From a virus, in the IMG/VR virus record IMGVR_UViG_3300030329_006103, positions 26,860-56,099 of that record: DNA of 29,240 nt; one strand, 5' to 3'. A program made the translations under genes and the position numbers. Under the pieces are notes generated by a model. That model saw only the letters and a program-made list of their open reading frames with translations, searched no databases and had not been told where the DNA came from. Below are positions 22,757 through 29,240 of the stretch, in pieces (the first letter of the stretch is position 1; each line of letters starts with the position of its first letter).

Positions 22757-24748
22757 CTACTTTACTAAGTAGTTTAAAACATCATTAATAAATAGTTCTT
22801 TTAACTGCTTCTTTCTTTTTCTTGGCCGGCCCATGTACCCCATAGCACCAACACCAGTTGAAACACTCATCTCGTCTAACTCTTCATCTTCTACCCCAGA
22901 AAGATCGGGAGATTGAAATGGTTCGTCATGAGACGACCTTTGACCTCCCCCCAAAACTTCATGAAATATAAAACCAGCGTTCTTCAGAGAAGAATCGGGC
23001 ACAAAGTCTTTAAACCTTTCAAAATCATTATTTTTGATGGCTTTTCTTAGAACCGTAGCACTTAATTTATCACCAGTTTTTGGATCCATATATTCTTCAG
23101 GAATTTCTATGCTCAGAGGTCTAATATCTAAATCTTCTCTAGCTTGTTTAATGGATTTTCCAACAGATGCATGCGCAGGGTCTGCAGTGCTTGATGCAAT
23201 AAAAATAGTTGTGTCTGGAGGTAGTTCCATCGATTTATTATAAATTACTTGAAGGGGGCTGTTAGTAAGTATTGGGTTGCCATCTTTTCTAAGCTTTTCG
23301 CGCCCTTCTGCATCAAGCATTGGTACACCACTTTCAGGAACAAATAGTATATCTAACTCACTACGTGAGAAACCCACTCCAACCTCTTCATTTTTAAGGT
23401 AAAGATCGAGAATTCGCTTAGATTGTTCTAGAGTTATACCATCTCTTTTAGTTTCACCTGTAACTATGTAAGGTTTAGAGCCTTTTGCTTGTTCAATTGC
23501 TGTTTTTATGAGATATATATGACCTTTGTGTGGGGGCTTAAACCCACCCGGTATAAAGACAACAGAGTTTTCACCAACGGGGTGTTCTTCTTCAGACAAT
23601 GATTCGTTTCGTTTAAACGAGGAGGCTAGACCTCCCAAAATAAAGTTTCCTGTAATTTTGACAGGGTTGGCACCAAATATTTTGTCACGGAGGACAATCC
23701 CCTCATGATCCATGATTGGACCTAGTTCACTATCTAAAGGATCTAATATAGCTTGTCCGAGTAATCTTGTTGCATGATAAAACACAGCGCCATCGATTGT
23801 TTTTTTATAATCCCTTTCTGGGTTTGCTAAAATTTTTGCTACAGCGGTTGCTTCATTTGGATTTTCTGGGATTATCAACTGATAGATTTGTTTATTAACG
23901 GCAGCAACAGTGTTTCCATTATTCAGTTCTATAGTTTCTCTTTTTGGATTAATAGCAAAACTTAACCACTCACCCAATGACTTTGTGGTAGCTTCTTCGT
24001 CTAGTAAAATAGAAACAGGAGAGTTTAACACTTCGCTTAAATTAATGTCGATATTTAGCTTATTTGTTGGAACACTTCCAAAGACTTTGTAAGGTAGTCC
24101 CTGTTTTTTCATCTCTGCATTCATCTTTTGGATTAGACTAGCCATGACAGACTCGTCATATGCAATTTCAGTTGCAGCGTCTGTTATCGGCTTTTTTGTT
24201 ATAGGATCGGTTGGCCTAGGTAACCCTGGCCTTGATACTTTTCCTTTTGTTTTTGCCTCTTTTGAATAAAACTGGCTTAAATTGTGAATTGCTATAGTGT
24301 TTATTGGATCTTCGCCTTCTTGACTTCCATATTGGATAACATTTCCTAATCCAGATGCAGGTAAAAATTCTGTATTTAGATAAATTGAAGAATCATCCAT
24401 CATCCCCAAGGCTTGTAATTCTTTTTTAATTTTAGGAAAGGCTGCATCGAAGGCTGCAGCTACTGATGGAATTATATCAATAAACCCATGACCGGCCTTA
24501 AATCTTGTTTCGACATTTTTCTTTGTTAAACCAACAACATCGGCAGGGAAAAGAGATCCCCGATCTCCAGCAAATTGTTTTCCAAAGTCGCCATCAATTA
24601 ATTTAATGGGCACATTAGTACCATCAATTTTAACTGCAGCAGAGTTTTTTCTAAGGTATTCTTCTGCTTTTTGAAAAAAATTTAATAGATCTTTTCCCGT
24701 TTTAACGTTAGGTAGATCGAACGGGTGCATCATATGGGTTACGCCCAT
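22757..24748 (-). CDS. Fusion of a KxDG ligase-type nucleotidyltransferase and an HxGH nucleotidylyltransferase
   Basis: The 663-residue protein joins two nucleotide-transfer domains. Residues 1-380 look like the covalent ligase/capping superfamily: motif I KIDGTN (40-45, probable adenylated K40), a motif III-like YLNTEFL (123-129), motif IV EGIVLRD (349-355) and motif V PVKITGNF (362-369). Residues 395-600 are an HxGH nucleotidylyltransferase (FIPGGFKPPHKGH 398-410, SATVLRKAI 563-571), as in NMN or pantetheine-phosphate adenylyltransferases. A basic C-terminal tail follows. A role in RNA repair, NAD metabolism or RNA end modification is possible; none is proven. AAGGAGAT supports the first ATG. 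Confidence 0.72.
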   Translation of the reverse strand: MGVTHMMHPFDLPNVKTGKDLLNFFQKAEEYLRKNSAAVKIDGTNVPIKLIDGDFGKQFAGDRGSLFPADVVGLTKKNVETRFKAGHGFIDIIPSVAAAFDAAFPKIKKELQALGMMDDSSIYLNTEFLPASGLGNVIQYGSQEGEDPINTIAIHNLSQFYSKEAKTKGKVSRPGLPRPTDPITKKPITDAATEIAYDESVMASLIQKMNAEMKKQGLPYKVFGSVPTNKLNIDINLSEVLNSPVSILLDEEATTKSLGEWLSFAINPKRETIELNNGNTVAAVNKQIYQLIIPENPNEATAVAKILANPERDYKKTIDGAVFYHATRLLGQAILDPLDSELGPIMDHEGIVLRDKIFGANPVKITGNFILGGLASSFKRNESLSEEEHPVGENSVVFIPGGFKPPHKGHIYLIKTAIEQAKGSKPYIVTGETKRDGITLEQSKRILDLYLKNEEVGVGFSRSELDILFVPESGVPMLDAEGREKLRKDGNPILTNSPLQVIYNKSMELPPDTTIFIASSTADPAHASVGKSIKQAREDLDIRPLSIEIPEEYMDPKTGDKLSATVLRKAIKNNDFERFKDFVPDSSLKNAGFIFHEVLGGGQRSSHDEPFQSPDLSGVEDEELDEMSVSTGVGAMGYMGRPRKRKKQLKELFINDVLNYLVK

Positions 24749-24750
24749 AA

Positions 24751-24999
24751 TTAATCTCCTTTTTGTTCTTCTAAAACGTTAACACGTTCTTCTAAAACGT
24801 TGACTCGCTCCTGTAGTCGCCTTGTGTGTCTTTTTATTTCTCTTAAGTGACTTTTAGCAACTTCAAGACGGCGCTGGTCTCTTTGAGTCCCAGGCTTTAT
24901 ATTTTGAATTACTTCACCCAATGCCAAAATATAACTTTGTATATTTGGACCTTGTGCTTCATTCATCAAAAACCGTCTTGTAAGTGTAGCTAAATCCAT
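24751..24999 (-). CDS. Small coiled-coil protein
   Basis: This is 82 residues. Residues 45-80 are a heptad-patterned basic-to-acidic coiled coil ending in a doubled ERVNVLE segment, encoded by a tandem 21-base repeat (24765-24804). The N-terminus MDLATLTRRFLMNEAQ resembles, loosely, the short N-terminal helices found on the proteins at the right edge. It lies 2 bases upstream of the ligase-fusion gene. The family is not recognised. Confidence 0.65.
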   Translation of the reverse strand: MDLATLTRRFLMNEAQGPNIQSYILALGEVIQNIKPGTQRDQRRLEVAKSHLREIKRHTRRLQERVNVLEERVNVLEEQKGD

Positions 25000-25005
25000 T
25001 TTAAT

Positions 25006-25311
25006 CTATTGGGCTGTTTTTGTGGTTGTCTTTGTGGCCTTTTTTGTTGCTCTTTTAGCGGTAGAGCTAGTAGACGTAGTTGTCGCTGTAGCGTTAGCGG
25101 CAACAGAAGCAGTCTCTGTAACTGCAGCAGCTGCAGCAGCATTATCGGCTGTTTCTGTAGTTGCAGCGGTAGTGGCAGTTGCTTCTGCAGTTGCAGTTGC
25201 AGTCGCTGTATCAGCGGTTGCAGCGGCAGCGTCTGCTGTGGCAGCTGCAGCTTGTTGGGCCTTTAACATTTGCTGGTGGCGCCATAATTTCTTTTTTCTA
25301 GGTGATGTCAT
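25006..25311 (-). CDS. Ala/Thr-rich low-complexity protein with basic ends
   Basis: I take ATG 25311 with GGAGG 9 bases upstream, giving 101 residues; a longer TTG version overlaps the previous gene needlessly. A basic head (MTSPRKKKLWRHQQ) is followed by about 65 residues of almost only A and T with occasional D, E, S, N, and a basic tail AKRATKKATKTTTKTAQ. The layout recalls histone-H1-like or DNA-compacting proteins, but no family is assigned. The DNA is a run of GCA/GCT/ACA-type codons, prone to slippage. Confidence 0.6.
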   Translation of the reverse strand: MTSPRKKKLWRHQQMLKAQQAAAATADAAAATADTATATATAEATATTAATTETADNAAAAAAVTETASVAANATATTTSTSSTAKRATKKATKTTTKTAQ

Positions 25312-25312
25312 T

Positions 25313-26431
25313 TTAGTTTTCCTCCGTGTTTTGTAATTTTTCAACAATTCTGTTAACTAATTCATCAATTTTACTTTCTTCAAAGCGCATTCCTCGAACG
25401 GATGGCCCCTTCTGGCGCGCTCTACGAGGAGTTGGCCTTGCTCGATGCATGGTTGCTGGCTGTTGAGGTGAAGCTTTTTTCTTTTTATCTTCTTCATCCT
25501 CTTTCTTGTCAGTTCCGTGCATTCCATGTCCTTCATCAAGATCTGGCTCTTCAGTCTCACCCATATATCGTCTGTCACGGTGGTTGTGATGGCGAGATTC
25601 TAAAACAGTAAGATCGTCAACATTGATATCTTCTACAACATTGCCATCAAAGTTGACAGTGTATCGCTCAACGGTGCCATCTTCAGTGAGACTATGATCT
25701 ACTACATAACCTTCTTCGCCACTTTCTTTCATGCGAACGTGCTTTGCACAATCATGTTCAACTTCGTCAAGATTACCCTCTTTTTTAACTTTAGGGTCGT
25801 TATCGTCTTTATCAGCCCACTTTGGTACCCCGTCTCCATCATTATCGAGCTTTGGGTCGTTAGCGAATCGCTTTTCTTTTGTAAGTCCCCACTTTTCTAG
25901 CAGTAAACTGTTAATTTCGTTATTTTTCCACTCTTTGAGCGACATTTGTTCATCTCCTTCATTAAAATCAATTTTTATATTAATTTTGCCTAACTTAATT
26001 AGGTCTTCAAAGTCTCTAAAGATAATATTTCCTTTAGTATACGCCTCTAGCTCCATATTTCGCATGTGAGGGTCTTTTTGAGCATATCCCGGGCCGGTGT
26101 CCTTAACGCATGCTTGGTTCCACCCCGGAGCGTCACAGCCTCCGAATTCACCCCGACAATTTTGTGCATGATGTACCAATTCATGTGACAAAGAGCGTAA
26201 AATGTCCTTTGGGTGGCGATTATCAACAAAAAGAGTCAAAGATAGGTCTTGTGGGTCGTAATATGCTGTTTTTCCAAGCATTTTTTGCGCATTTTCTTCG
26301 TCAGATTGCAAATATATTGTCACTGGCTGATCAAATTTAAGCCTTTCTTGGGAATAGGGAAAAAAATGATCAACAAACTGCTCTAAGTGGTATAAATTTG
26401 CAGTAGAATTGTTAATTACTTTATGTTTCAT
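25313..26431 (-). CDS. Zinc metalloprotease (HELVHH) with calcium-loop motif
   Basis: The 372-residue protein has a HELVH motif at residues 83-87 and, 40 residues on, MELEAY (126-131), whose Glu could be the third zinc ligand. Residues 196-212 carry two Asp-rich loops, LDNDGDG then DKDDNDP, like thrombospondin type-3 or EF-hand calcium sites. The C-terminal third is disordered, rich in E, K, D and R, and ends in a short helix (KIDELVNRIVEKLQN). No signal peptide is seen. It may act inside the cell or within the particle as a maturation or host-directed protease. The start overlaps the DUF6356-like gene end by 11 bases. Confidence 0.7.
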   Translation of the reverse strand: MKHKVINNSTANLYHLEQFVDHFFPYSQERLKFDQPVTIYLQSDEENAQKMLGKTAYYDPQDLSLTLFVDNRHPKDILRSLSHELVHHAQNCRGEFGGCDAPGWNQACVKDTGPGYAQKDPHMRNMELEAYTKGNIIFRDFEDLIKLGKINIKIDFNEGDEQMSLKEWKNNEINSLLLEKWGLTKEKRFANDPKLDNDGDGVPKWADKDDNDPKVKKEGNLDEVEHDCAKHVRMKESGEEGYVVDHSLTEDGTVERYTVNFDGNVVEDINVDDLTVLESRHHNHRDRRYMGETEEPDLDEGHGMHGTDKKEDEEDKKKKASPQQPATMHRARPTPRRARQKGPSVRGMRFEESKIDELVNRIVEKLQNTEEN

Positions 26432-26660
26432 TGTTATTTTTAGCCTTTATCGCCTTTTCATGGCTTCTTGCATGCCTATCAAACAAATAATTAGACACTC
26501 CTAGGATGCTTAAGCTTTCCGGCATCTTGATAAATGGTAAAATCGCATGAATCGTCAGTAATAACGAAGAAAGAAGCATCCTAATTGCTATAGGTATGGC
26601 AAAAAAAGCATGTTCAAGGTAGGTAACACCATTGTTTTTTAAATGATTTGACTCTAACAT
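26421..26660 (-). CDS. DUF6356-like small membrane protein
   Basis: This is 79 residues. The pattern HLKNNGVTYLEHAFFAI...RMLLSSLLLTIHAILPFI matches the layout of DUF6356 proteins (HP-x-S-V-GE-x-YLEH-x-x-FA ... RMLLAGLAxLxHAxLPFLF), with a central membrane span of about 20 residues and a basic C-terminal tail. The function of this family is not known. It overlaps the metalloprotease gene by 11 bases and is 23 bases from the next membrane-protein gene. Confidence 0.65.
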   Translation of the reverse strand: MLESNHLKNNGVTYLEHAFFAIPIAIRMLLSSLLLTIHAILPFIKMPESLSILGVSNYLFDRHARSHEKAIKAKNNNET

Positions 26661-26683
26661 TGCTAAGTAATTAGTTTTATATT

Positions 26684-27013
26684 TTAAATAAGGACTCTAT
26701 TGCCGATTAACAATAGAAATATCCCGTACATGTGCCATACGACAACAGAAGCGTAGATTCCAGTTGCGAGCATGCTCAGTCTAAAAACTAATTTTTGATT
26801 ATTTGATTGAAGTTTTCGTAAAACAAGAATTCCAAAAAATGAAATGAGTAATTTTGCGATACAGAAGCTAACGTACGAATTTTTAATGAAAAAGTTCATC
26901 AAAGGGTTAAATTCTGATGCATGGCCAGCGGCGACCCAGTAGGTTGTTGCGATTAAATCGATTAAAATAAAAATTATTAAAAATTTAAAAACAGTATCGG
27001 TCTTACATTTCAA
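26684..27013 (-). CDS. DUF5658-like multi-span membrane protein
   Basis: This is 109 residues with about three hydrophobic segments (residues 9-30, 46-66, 76-104). The segment LIDLIATTYWVAAGHASEFNPLMNFFI has the layout of DUF5658, where an acidic residue and NPLM follow a first span. The start is TTG at 27013, 10 bases inside the preceding gene; no ATG fits before the first span. The function of the family is unknown. The start choice is moderately sure because it overlaps the end of the upstream gene. Confidence 0.6.
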   Translation of the reverse strand: MKCKTDTVFKFLIIFILIDLIATTYWVAAGHASEFNPLMNFFIKNSYVSFCIAKLLISFFGILVLRKLQSNNQKLVFRLSMLATGIYASVVVWHMYGIFLLLIGNRVLI

Positions 27014-27164
27014 TTACTACCACGCCTCTCTGGGGCTCTTTCTTTTTTTCTACTTCTTCTCTCTCATCTAATACTTCTTCAACTGGCACCTGTATCGGTA
27101 ATCTTTTACTTTCTTTATCTTGTCGTTTTATGTACTCAATAATAAAGCTGTAAAAGTTATCCAT
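27003..27164 (-). CDS. Small charged protein (53 residues)
   Basis: Read directly from the sequence: ATG at 27164 with a GGGGG-type ribosome site about 9 bases upstream, ending TAA at 27003. The peptide begins MDNFYSFIIEYIKRQDKESK and ends GVVVIEM, with an E/K-rich helical middle. It fills a gap of about 170 bases between 27185 and 27013 and overlaps the next gene's TTG start. No family recognised. Confidence 0.6.
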   Translation of the reverse strand: MDNFYSFIIEYIKRQDKESKRLPIQVPVEEVLDEREEVEKKKEPQRGVVVIEM

Positions 27165-27184
27165 TCGTTGGCCCCCTATAGTAA

Positions 27185-27448
27185 CTATTCGTTAATTGCA
27201 GAAACAAGCACTTCTAATGAAGATTCTGGCATCCATTCTGGTGATCCAGGGTCTTTTGTCACCTGCGCTTCATTGTCCTTGTTTGTATATCCTATCCAGA
27301 CCACATGATAAAAGTTTATCTTATTTTTAACTTTTCGTTCAATCACGATACCAACCTTTTCCGGTAATCCCAAATATGCTGATGCAACATCTGAAACTAC
27401 ATCGCCCAGTGATATCCTAAAGGGGTGCATTATTTTTCGTCTGGCCAT
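27185..27448 (-). CDS. Hypothetical small beta-rich protein
   Basis: This is 87 residues preceded by AGGAGG about 9 bases before the ATG. It looks like a small barrel-type fold with phrases LPEKVGIVIERKVKNKINFYHVVWIGY, typical of small phage proteins that sense or bind nucleic acid or sit in particles, but I assign no family. It is 20 bases upstream of the 53-residue gene. Confidence 0.65.
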   Translation of the reverse strand: MARRKIMHPFRISLGDVVSDVASAYLGLPEKVGIVIERKVKNKINFYHVVWIGYTNKDNEAQVTKDPGSPEWMPESSLEVLVSAINE

Positions 27449-27476
27449 TTCTCCATAAGCCTCCTGAGTTAACAGT

Positions 27477-27578
27477 TTAACTATGGTTCTTTTTATCTTC
27501 AGGAAATAAAAAAAGAGAAAGCAAGAAGAGGAATATAACTAATATTAAATTCGCATGTTCGGAAGCAAATGAAATCAT
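27477..27578 (-). CDS. Possible 33-residue membrane peptide
   Basis: Read directly: ATG at 27578 to TAA at 27477, beginning MISFASEHANLILVIFLFLL and ending PEDKKNHS. It has one hydrophobic span with charged ends. No Shine-Dalgarno is obvious, so coding status is uncertain. It fills most of the 160-base gap between 27449 and 27609, which otherwise shows only the AGGAGG site of the next gene. Confidence 0.35.
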   Translation of the reverse strand: MISFASEHANLILVIFLFLLSLFLFPEDKKNHS

Positions 27579-27609
27579 TGGCTAAAACGAATTAGAACAA
27601 AAAAGTAAA

Positions 27610-28077
27610 TTATTTTTGTTCGTCTTCTCCAATGTAGGTAAGTTTTCGCATCTCAGAGTCTTCCTTAGACCCAGGAGCTTGAGCTACTGTTCTTTTATCT
27701 TGTGGGGGATTGGCTCCGTGCTCAATAAGGGCGTTCATGGCGTTTCCTAGGCAGTTGAATGCTTGCTGAACCATCTCATATACCGCATCGTATTCTGGGT
27801 TGTCTAAGAGGCGCACAGCGTTGTCTACGGCTTGTCTAGCAGCAAAGACCTCATCATAAAGATCATCTGCTGGTACACGCTCGTCTTCTAAATCACCCCG
27901 TGGGGACTGACGAAGTGGTACAAAAGGAACATCATCGGCGCTCATAATTCCGCCGTTAAATTCATTAATTTGTTCTTTAATTTCATCACCGAATAATTCA
28001 ACAGCTTCGTCATCTGTTAAAATAACTTCAAGTTCTTCTTTAATTAATTGTAATAATCTTGCTTTTGTAGTTTTCAT
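27610..28077 (-). CDS. Protein with shared MK-x-TK N-terminal helix (copy 4)
   Basis: I call 155 residues from ATG 28077, which has AAGGAT 8 bases upstream; the longer in-frame start inside the previous gene is rejected. It begins MKTTKARLLQLIKEELEVIL, matching the N-termini of its three upstream neighbours. The body is acidic, with a helical core AARQAVDNAVRLLDNPEYDAVYEMVQQAFNCLG and disordered linkers; no family recognised. If the head segment is a packaging signal, cleavage would be expected after LIKE. Confidence 0.75.
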   Translation of the reverse strand: MKTTKARLLQLIKEELEVILTDDEAVELFGDEIKEQINEFNGGIMSADDVPFVPLRQSPRGDLEDERVPADDLYDEVFAARQAVDNAVRLLDNPEYDAVYEMVQQAFNCLGNAMNALIEHGANPPQDKRTVAQAPGSKEDSEMRKLTYIGEDEQK

Positions 28078-28079
28078 TT

Positions 28080-28565
28080 TTAATCCTTTAAGCTCGGTAC
28101 ATCTAACATTTTTTCTTCCCCGGGGATCCATCTAAACACTGGATTGATAAGGTCTACAGGGTCTGGCTCGTAAACATAAAATATATCATTCAAATCTGTA
28201 CTAGGTATATAGTCCCCGGCATAAAATACTAACCAATCCTTTATTCGATCACGGTCAATGCTGTTGGGAATATAAATGGATCTAGATAGACCTGCTAGCC
28301 ACCATTTACCTGAATTTTTGATTTCTTTTTGTTCCGCATCAAATTTTGCGCTTTTTGTTGCAAACTTTTGAGCCTTAACCTTTCGGTCAGCTGCATGTTG
28401 CTTCGCCGCCTTCTCTGCGCGCTTTTGTTTGTGAACGGCCAAAGTATCTTGACGGACAGTCTCTTCTTCAGAAGCTTCTGTTAATTCTTCAGTTTTTCGA
28501 TGAAACTCTCTATAGAAGAGTTCTTCTTTAACTATAGCTCTCAACTTTGACATGGAGTATTTCAT
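28080..28565 (-). CDS. Protein with shared MK-x-TK N-terminal helix (copy 3, divergent)
   Basis: This is a 161-residue protein starting MKYSMSKLRAIVKEELFYRE, a diverged form of the shared helix (IVKEEL in place of IIKEEL). A long lysine- and glutamate-rich helix (about 28-82) is followed by a compact C-terminal domain (WWLAGLSRSIYIPNSIDRDR ... PVFRWIPGEEKM) that looks globular. No enzyme motif is seen. It lies 2 bases upstream of copy 4, with no strong ribosome site. Confidence 0.7.
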   Translation of the reverse strand: MKYSMSKLRAIVKEELFYREFHRKTEELTEASEEETVRQDTLAVHKQKRAEKAAKQHAADRKVKAQKFATKSAKFDAEQKEIKNSGKWWLAGLSRSIYIPNSIDRDRIKDWLVFYAGDYIPSTDLNDIFYVYEPDPVDLINPVFRWIPGEEKMLDVPSLKD

Positions 28566-28569
28566 AATA

Positions 28570-29001
28570 TTATAACTTAGCCTTTACTAATTGTAATAAA
28601 GTATTCGCAGAACCGCTCATCGCAGCTTTCCGACCGTTGGGATCCCGCAGCGCGGCTTGAATAGCCCGCATCGCCCGGTCAGCACTGACGAGCTGAAGAT
28701 TGTTCTGTAGAAGATCAAAAAACCCTTTATTGACTAGATTAGCTGGTAATCCGGCACGAATGAGGTGCTCTCTTTCTACTCTAAAGCCTCCCAACCTACC
28801 CTCTTGTTCTAATCCAAGCTTGCTAATGGCAATTGCATATGCTTGATCTTTTTCATAACCTTCTTCTGACTGTAGCATTTTCGCTTTAGCATGTACTTTT
28901 GCCGGCAGCTCTTTGTGCTGCGCTTCGGTTAGATTTTCAAGATACCCCCTTAGAAACTCTTCCTTGATAATCTCTTTTAGTCTTTGTTTGGTGATTTTCA
29001 T
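28570..29001 (-). CDS. Protein with shared MKITKQRL N-terminal helix (copy 2)
   Basis: This is 143 residues starting MKITKQRLKEIIKEEFLRG, with AGGAAG before the ATG and a TAATG overlap with the previous gene. After the shared helix comes a short charged region, then AKMLQSEEGYEKDQAYAIAISKLGLEQEG, a pattern often found in phage head- or protease-associated proteins, and a helical C-terminal domain. No enzymatic motif. The first 44 coding bases are nearly identical to those of copy 1. Confidence 0.75.
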   Translation of the reverse strand: MKITKQRLKEIIKEEFLRGYLENLTEAQHKELPAKVHAKAKMLQSEEGYEKDQAYAIAISKLGLEQEGRLGGFRVEREHLIRAGLPANLVNKGFFDLLQNNLQLVSADRAMRAIQAALRDPNGRKAAMSGSANTLLQLVKAKL

Positions 29002-29236
29002 TATTCTTCCTCAAAAAACTGAACTTCGCCTCGCCTGGGCCTTCTTTCAGGTATAGGATATTGCTTTTCTAGGTTGTGAACCAGTCTCGTTAGAGCTGCA
29101 AACCCTTCCTCATCAATAGTGGAATGCAAAAGAAGCCTTTTTATTCGGGATACCAATTTATCTCTGTCGCGCGCACCCAGACGTTCCAGAAGCTCTTCCT
29201 TGATAATCTCTTTAAGTCTTTGTTTGGTGATTTTCA
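28957..29236 (-). repeat. Duplicated 44-bp gene start
   Basis: Bases 28957-29000 and 29193-29236 match at 43 of 44 positions and both encode the beginning of a MKITKQRLKEIIKEE protein. Identity falls off at once outside this stretch, so the 5' coding segment was copied or recombined as a unit. Confidence 0.85.
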
Positions 29237-29237
29237 C
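29001..29237 (-). CDS. Protein with shared MKITKQRL N-terminal helix (copy 1)
   Basis: This is 78 residues. The start is GTG at 29237, chosen because it lines up exactly with the MKITKQRLKEIIKEEL start of copy 2; only 3 bases remain upstream, so its ribosome site is outside the window and a longer protein cannot be fully excluded. The rest is a basic, Arg-rich helical domain with an acidic end (RRPRRGEVQFFEEE). No family recognised. Confidence 0.7.
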   Translation of the reverse strand: MKITKQRLKEIIKEELLERLGARDRDKLVSRIKRLLLHSTIDEEGFAALTRLVHNLEKQYPIPERRPRRGEVQFFEEE

Positions 29238-29240
29238 TTT

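Noticed and set aside
24765-24804. Direct repeat of GTTCTTCTAAAACGTT units, CRISPR-like at first sight
   Set aside because: Two copies with a 21-base period inside a coding coiled coil (ERVNVLE twice); no spacers, so it is a codon-level tandem repeat.
25009-25336. Two plus-strand frames rich in Cys/Ser and in Val/Ala
   Set aside because: Antisense reading of the alanine-rich repeat codons; the minus-strand frame has a GGAGG site and fits the operon.

Overview
This window looks like an arm of a large, AT-rich, tRNA-rich tailed-phage genome (or a very phage-like element), probably marine. That origin is an inference: no terminase, portal or major capsid gene is visible. The support is the tight minus-strand packing (all protein genes except 8687-9172 and 14171-14554), many ATGA/TAATG overlaps, dozens of small unrecognised genes, nine scattered tRNA genes with encoded CCA, a tmRNA, two repetitive fibre-like structural proteins, and a PhoH gene. 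No stretch over 300 bases lacks a gene.

Layout, following minus-strand transcription from right to left. (1) 29237-27610: four consecutive small proteins share an N-terminal helix of the form MK-x-TK-x-RL-x-x-IIKEEL on otherwise unrelated bodies. (2) 27578-21533: small membrane proteins, a HELVH metalloprotease with a calcium-loop motif, an Ala/Thr-rich low-complexity protein, a 663-residue fusion of a KxDG nucleotidyltransferase/ligase with an HxGH nucleotidylyltransferase, an acidic protein and a Fis-like HTH protein. (3) 21500-21183: tmRNA. (4) 21176-14629: a secreted metzincin, a DUF2827-like glycosyltransferase overlapping a PLP aminotransferase, a SpoU methyltransferase, an HldE/TagD-like nucleotidylyltransferase, lipoproteins, tRNA-Arg and tRNA-Val. 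(5) 13947-9169: two repeat-rich fibre/coiled-coil proteins, a probable virion protein and a J-domain-like protein. (6) 8634-7447: a promoter and seven tRNA genes with two small protein genes wedged between them. (7) 7383-1: the bacterial stress module YeaH(DUF444)-SpoVR-PrkA followed by PIN-PhoH, a gluzincin-like metallopeptidase and the start of a PD-(D/E)XK nuclease.

How the parts may work together (inference). The YeaH/SpoVR/PrkA trio is a conserved bacterial starvation-stress module and could let the virus steer a slow-growing host. tRNAs, tmRNA, the SpoU enzyme and the ligase fusion form a translation and RNA-maintenance set. The shared N-terminal helices resemble T4 capsid-targeting sequences and may mark proteins packaged in the head.

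Most notable: the shared N-terminal helix family; the stress-kinase operon in a phage-like setting; protein genes whose stop codons lie at or inside the 5' ends of tRNAs, so that tRNA maturation would make non-stop mRNAs in a genome that carries tmRNA; and the ligase-nucleotidylyltransferase fusion. Three small genes at 27003-27164, 17794-17892 and 27477-27578, and the nuclease fragment at the left edge, were read directly from the sequence.
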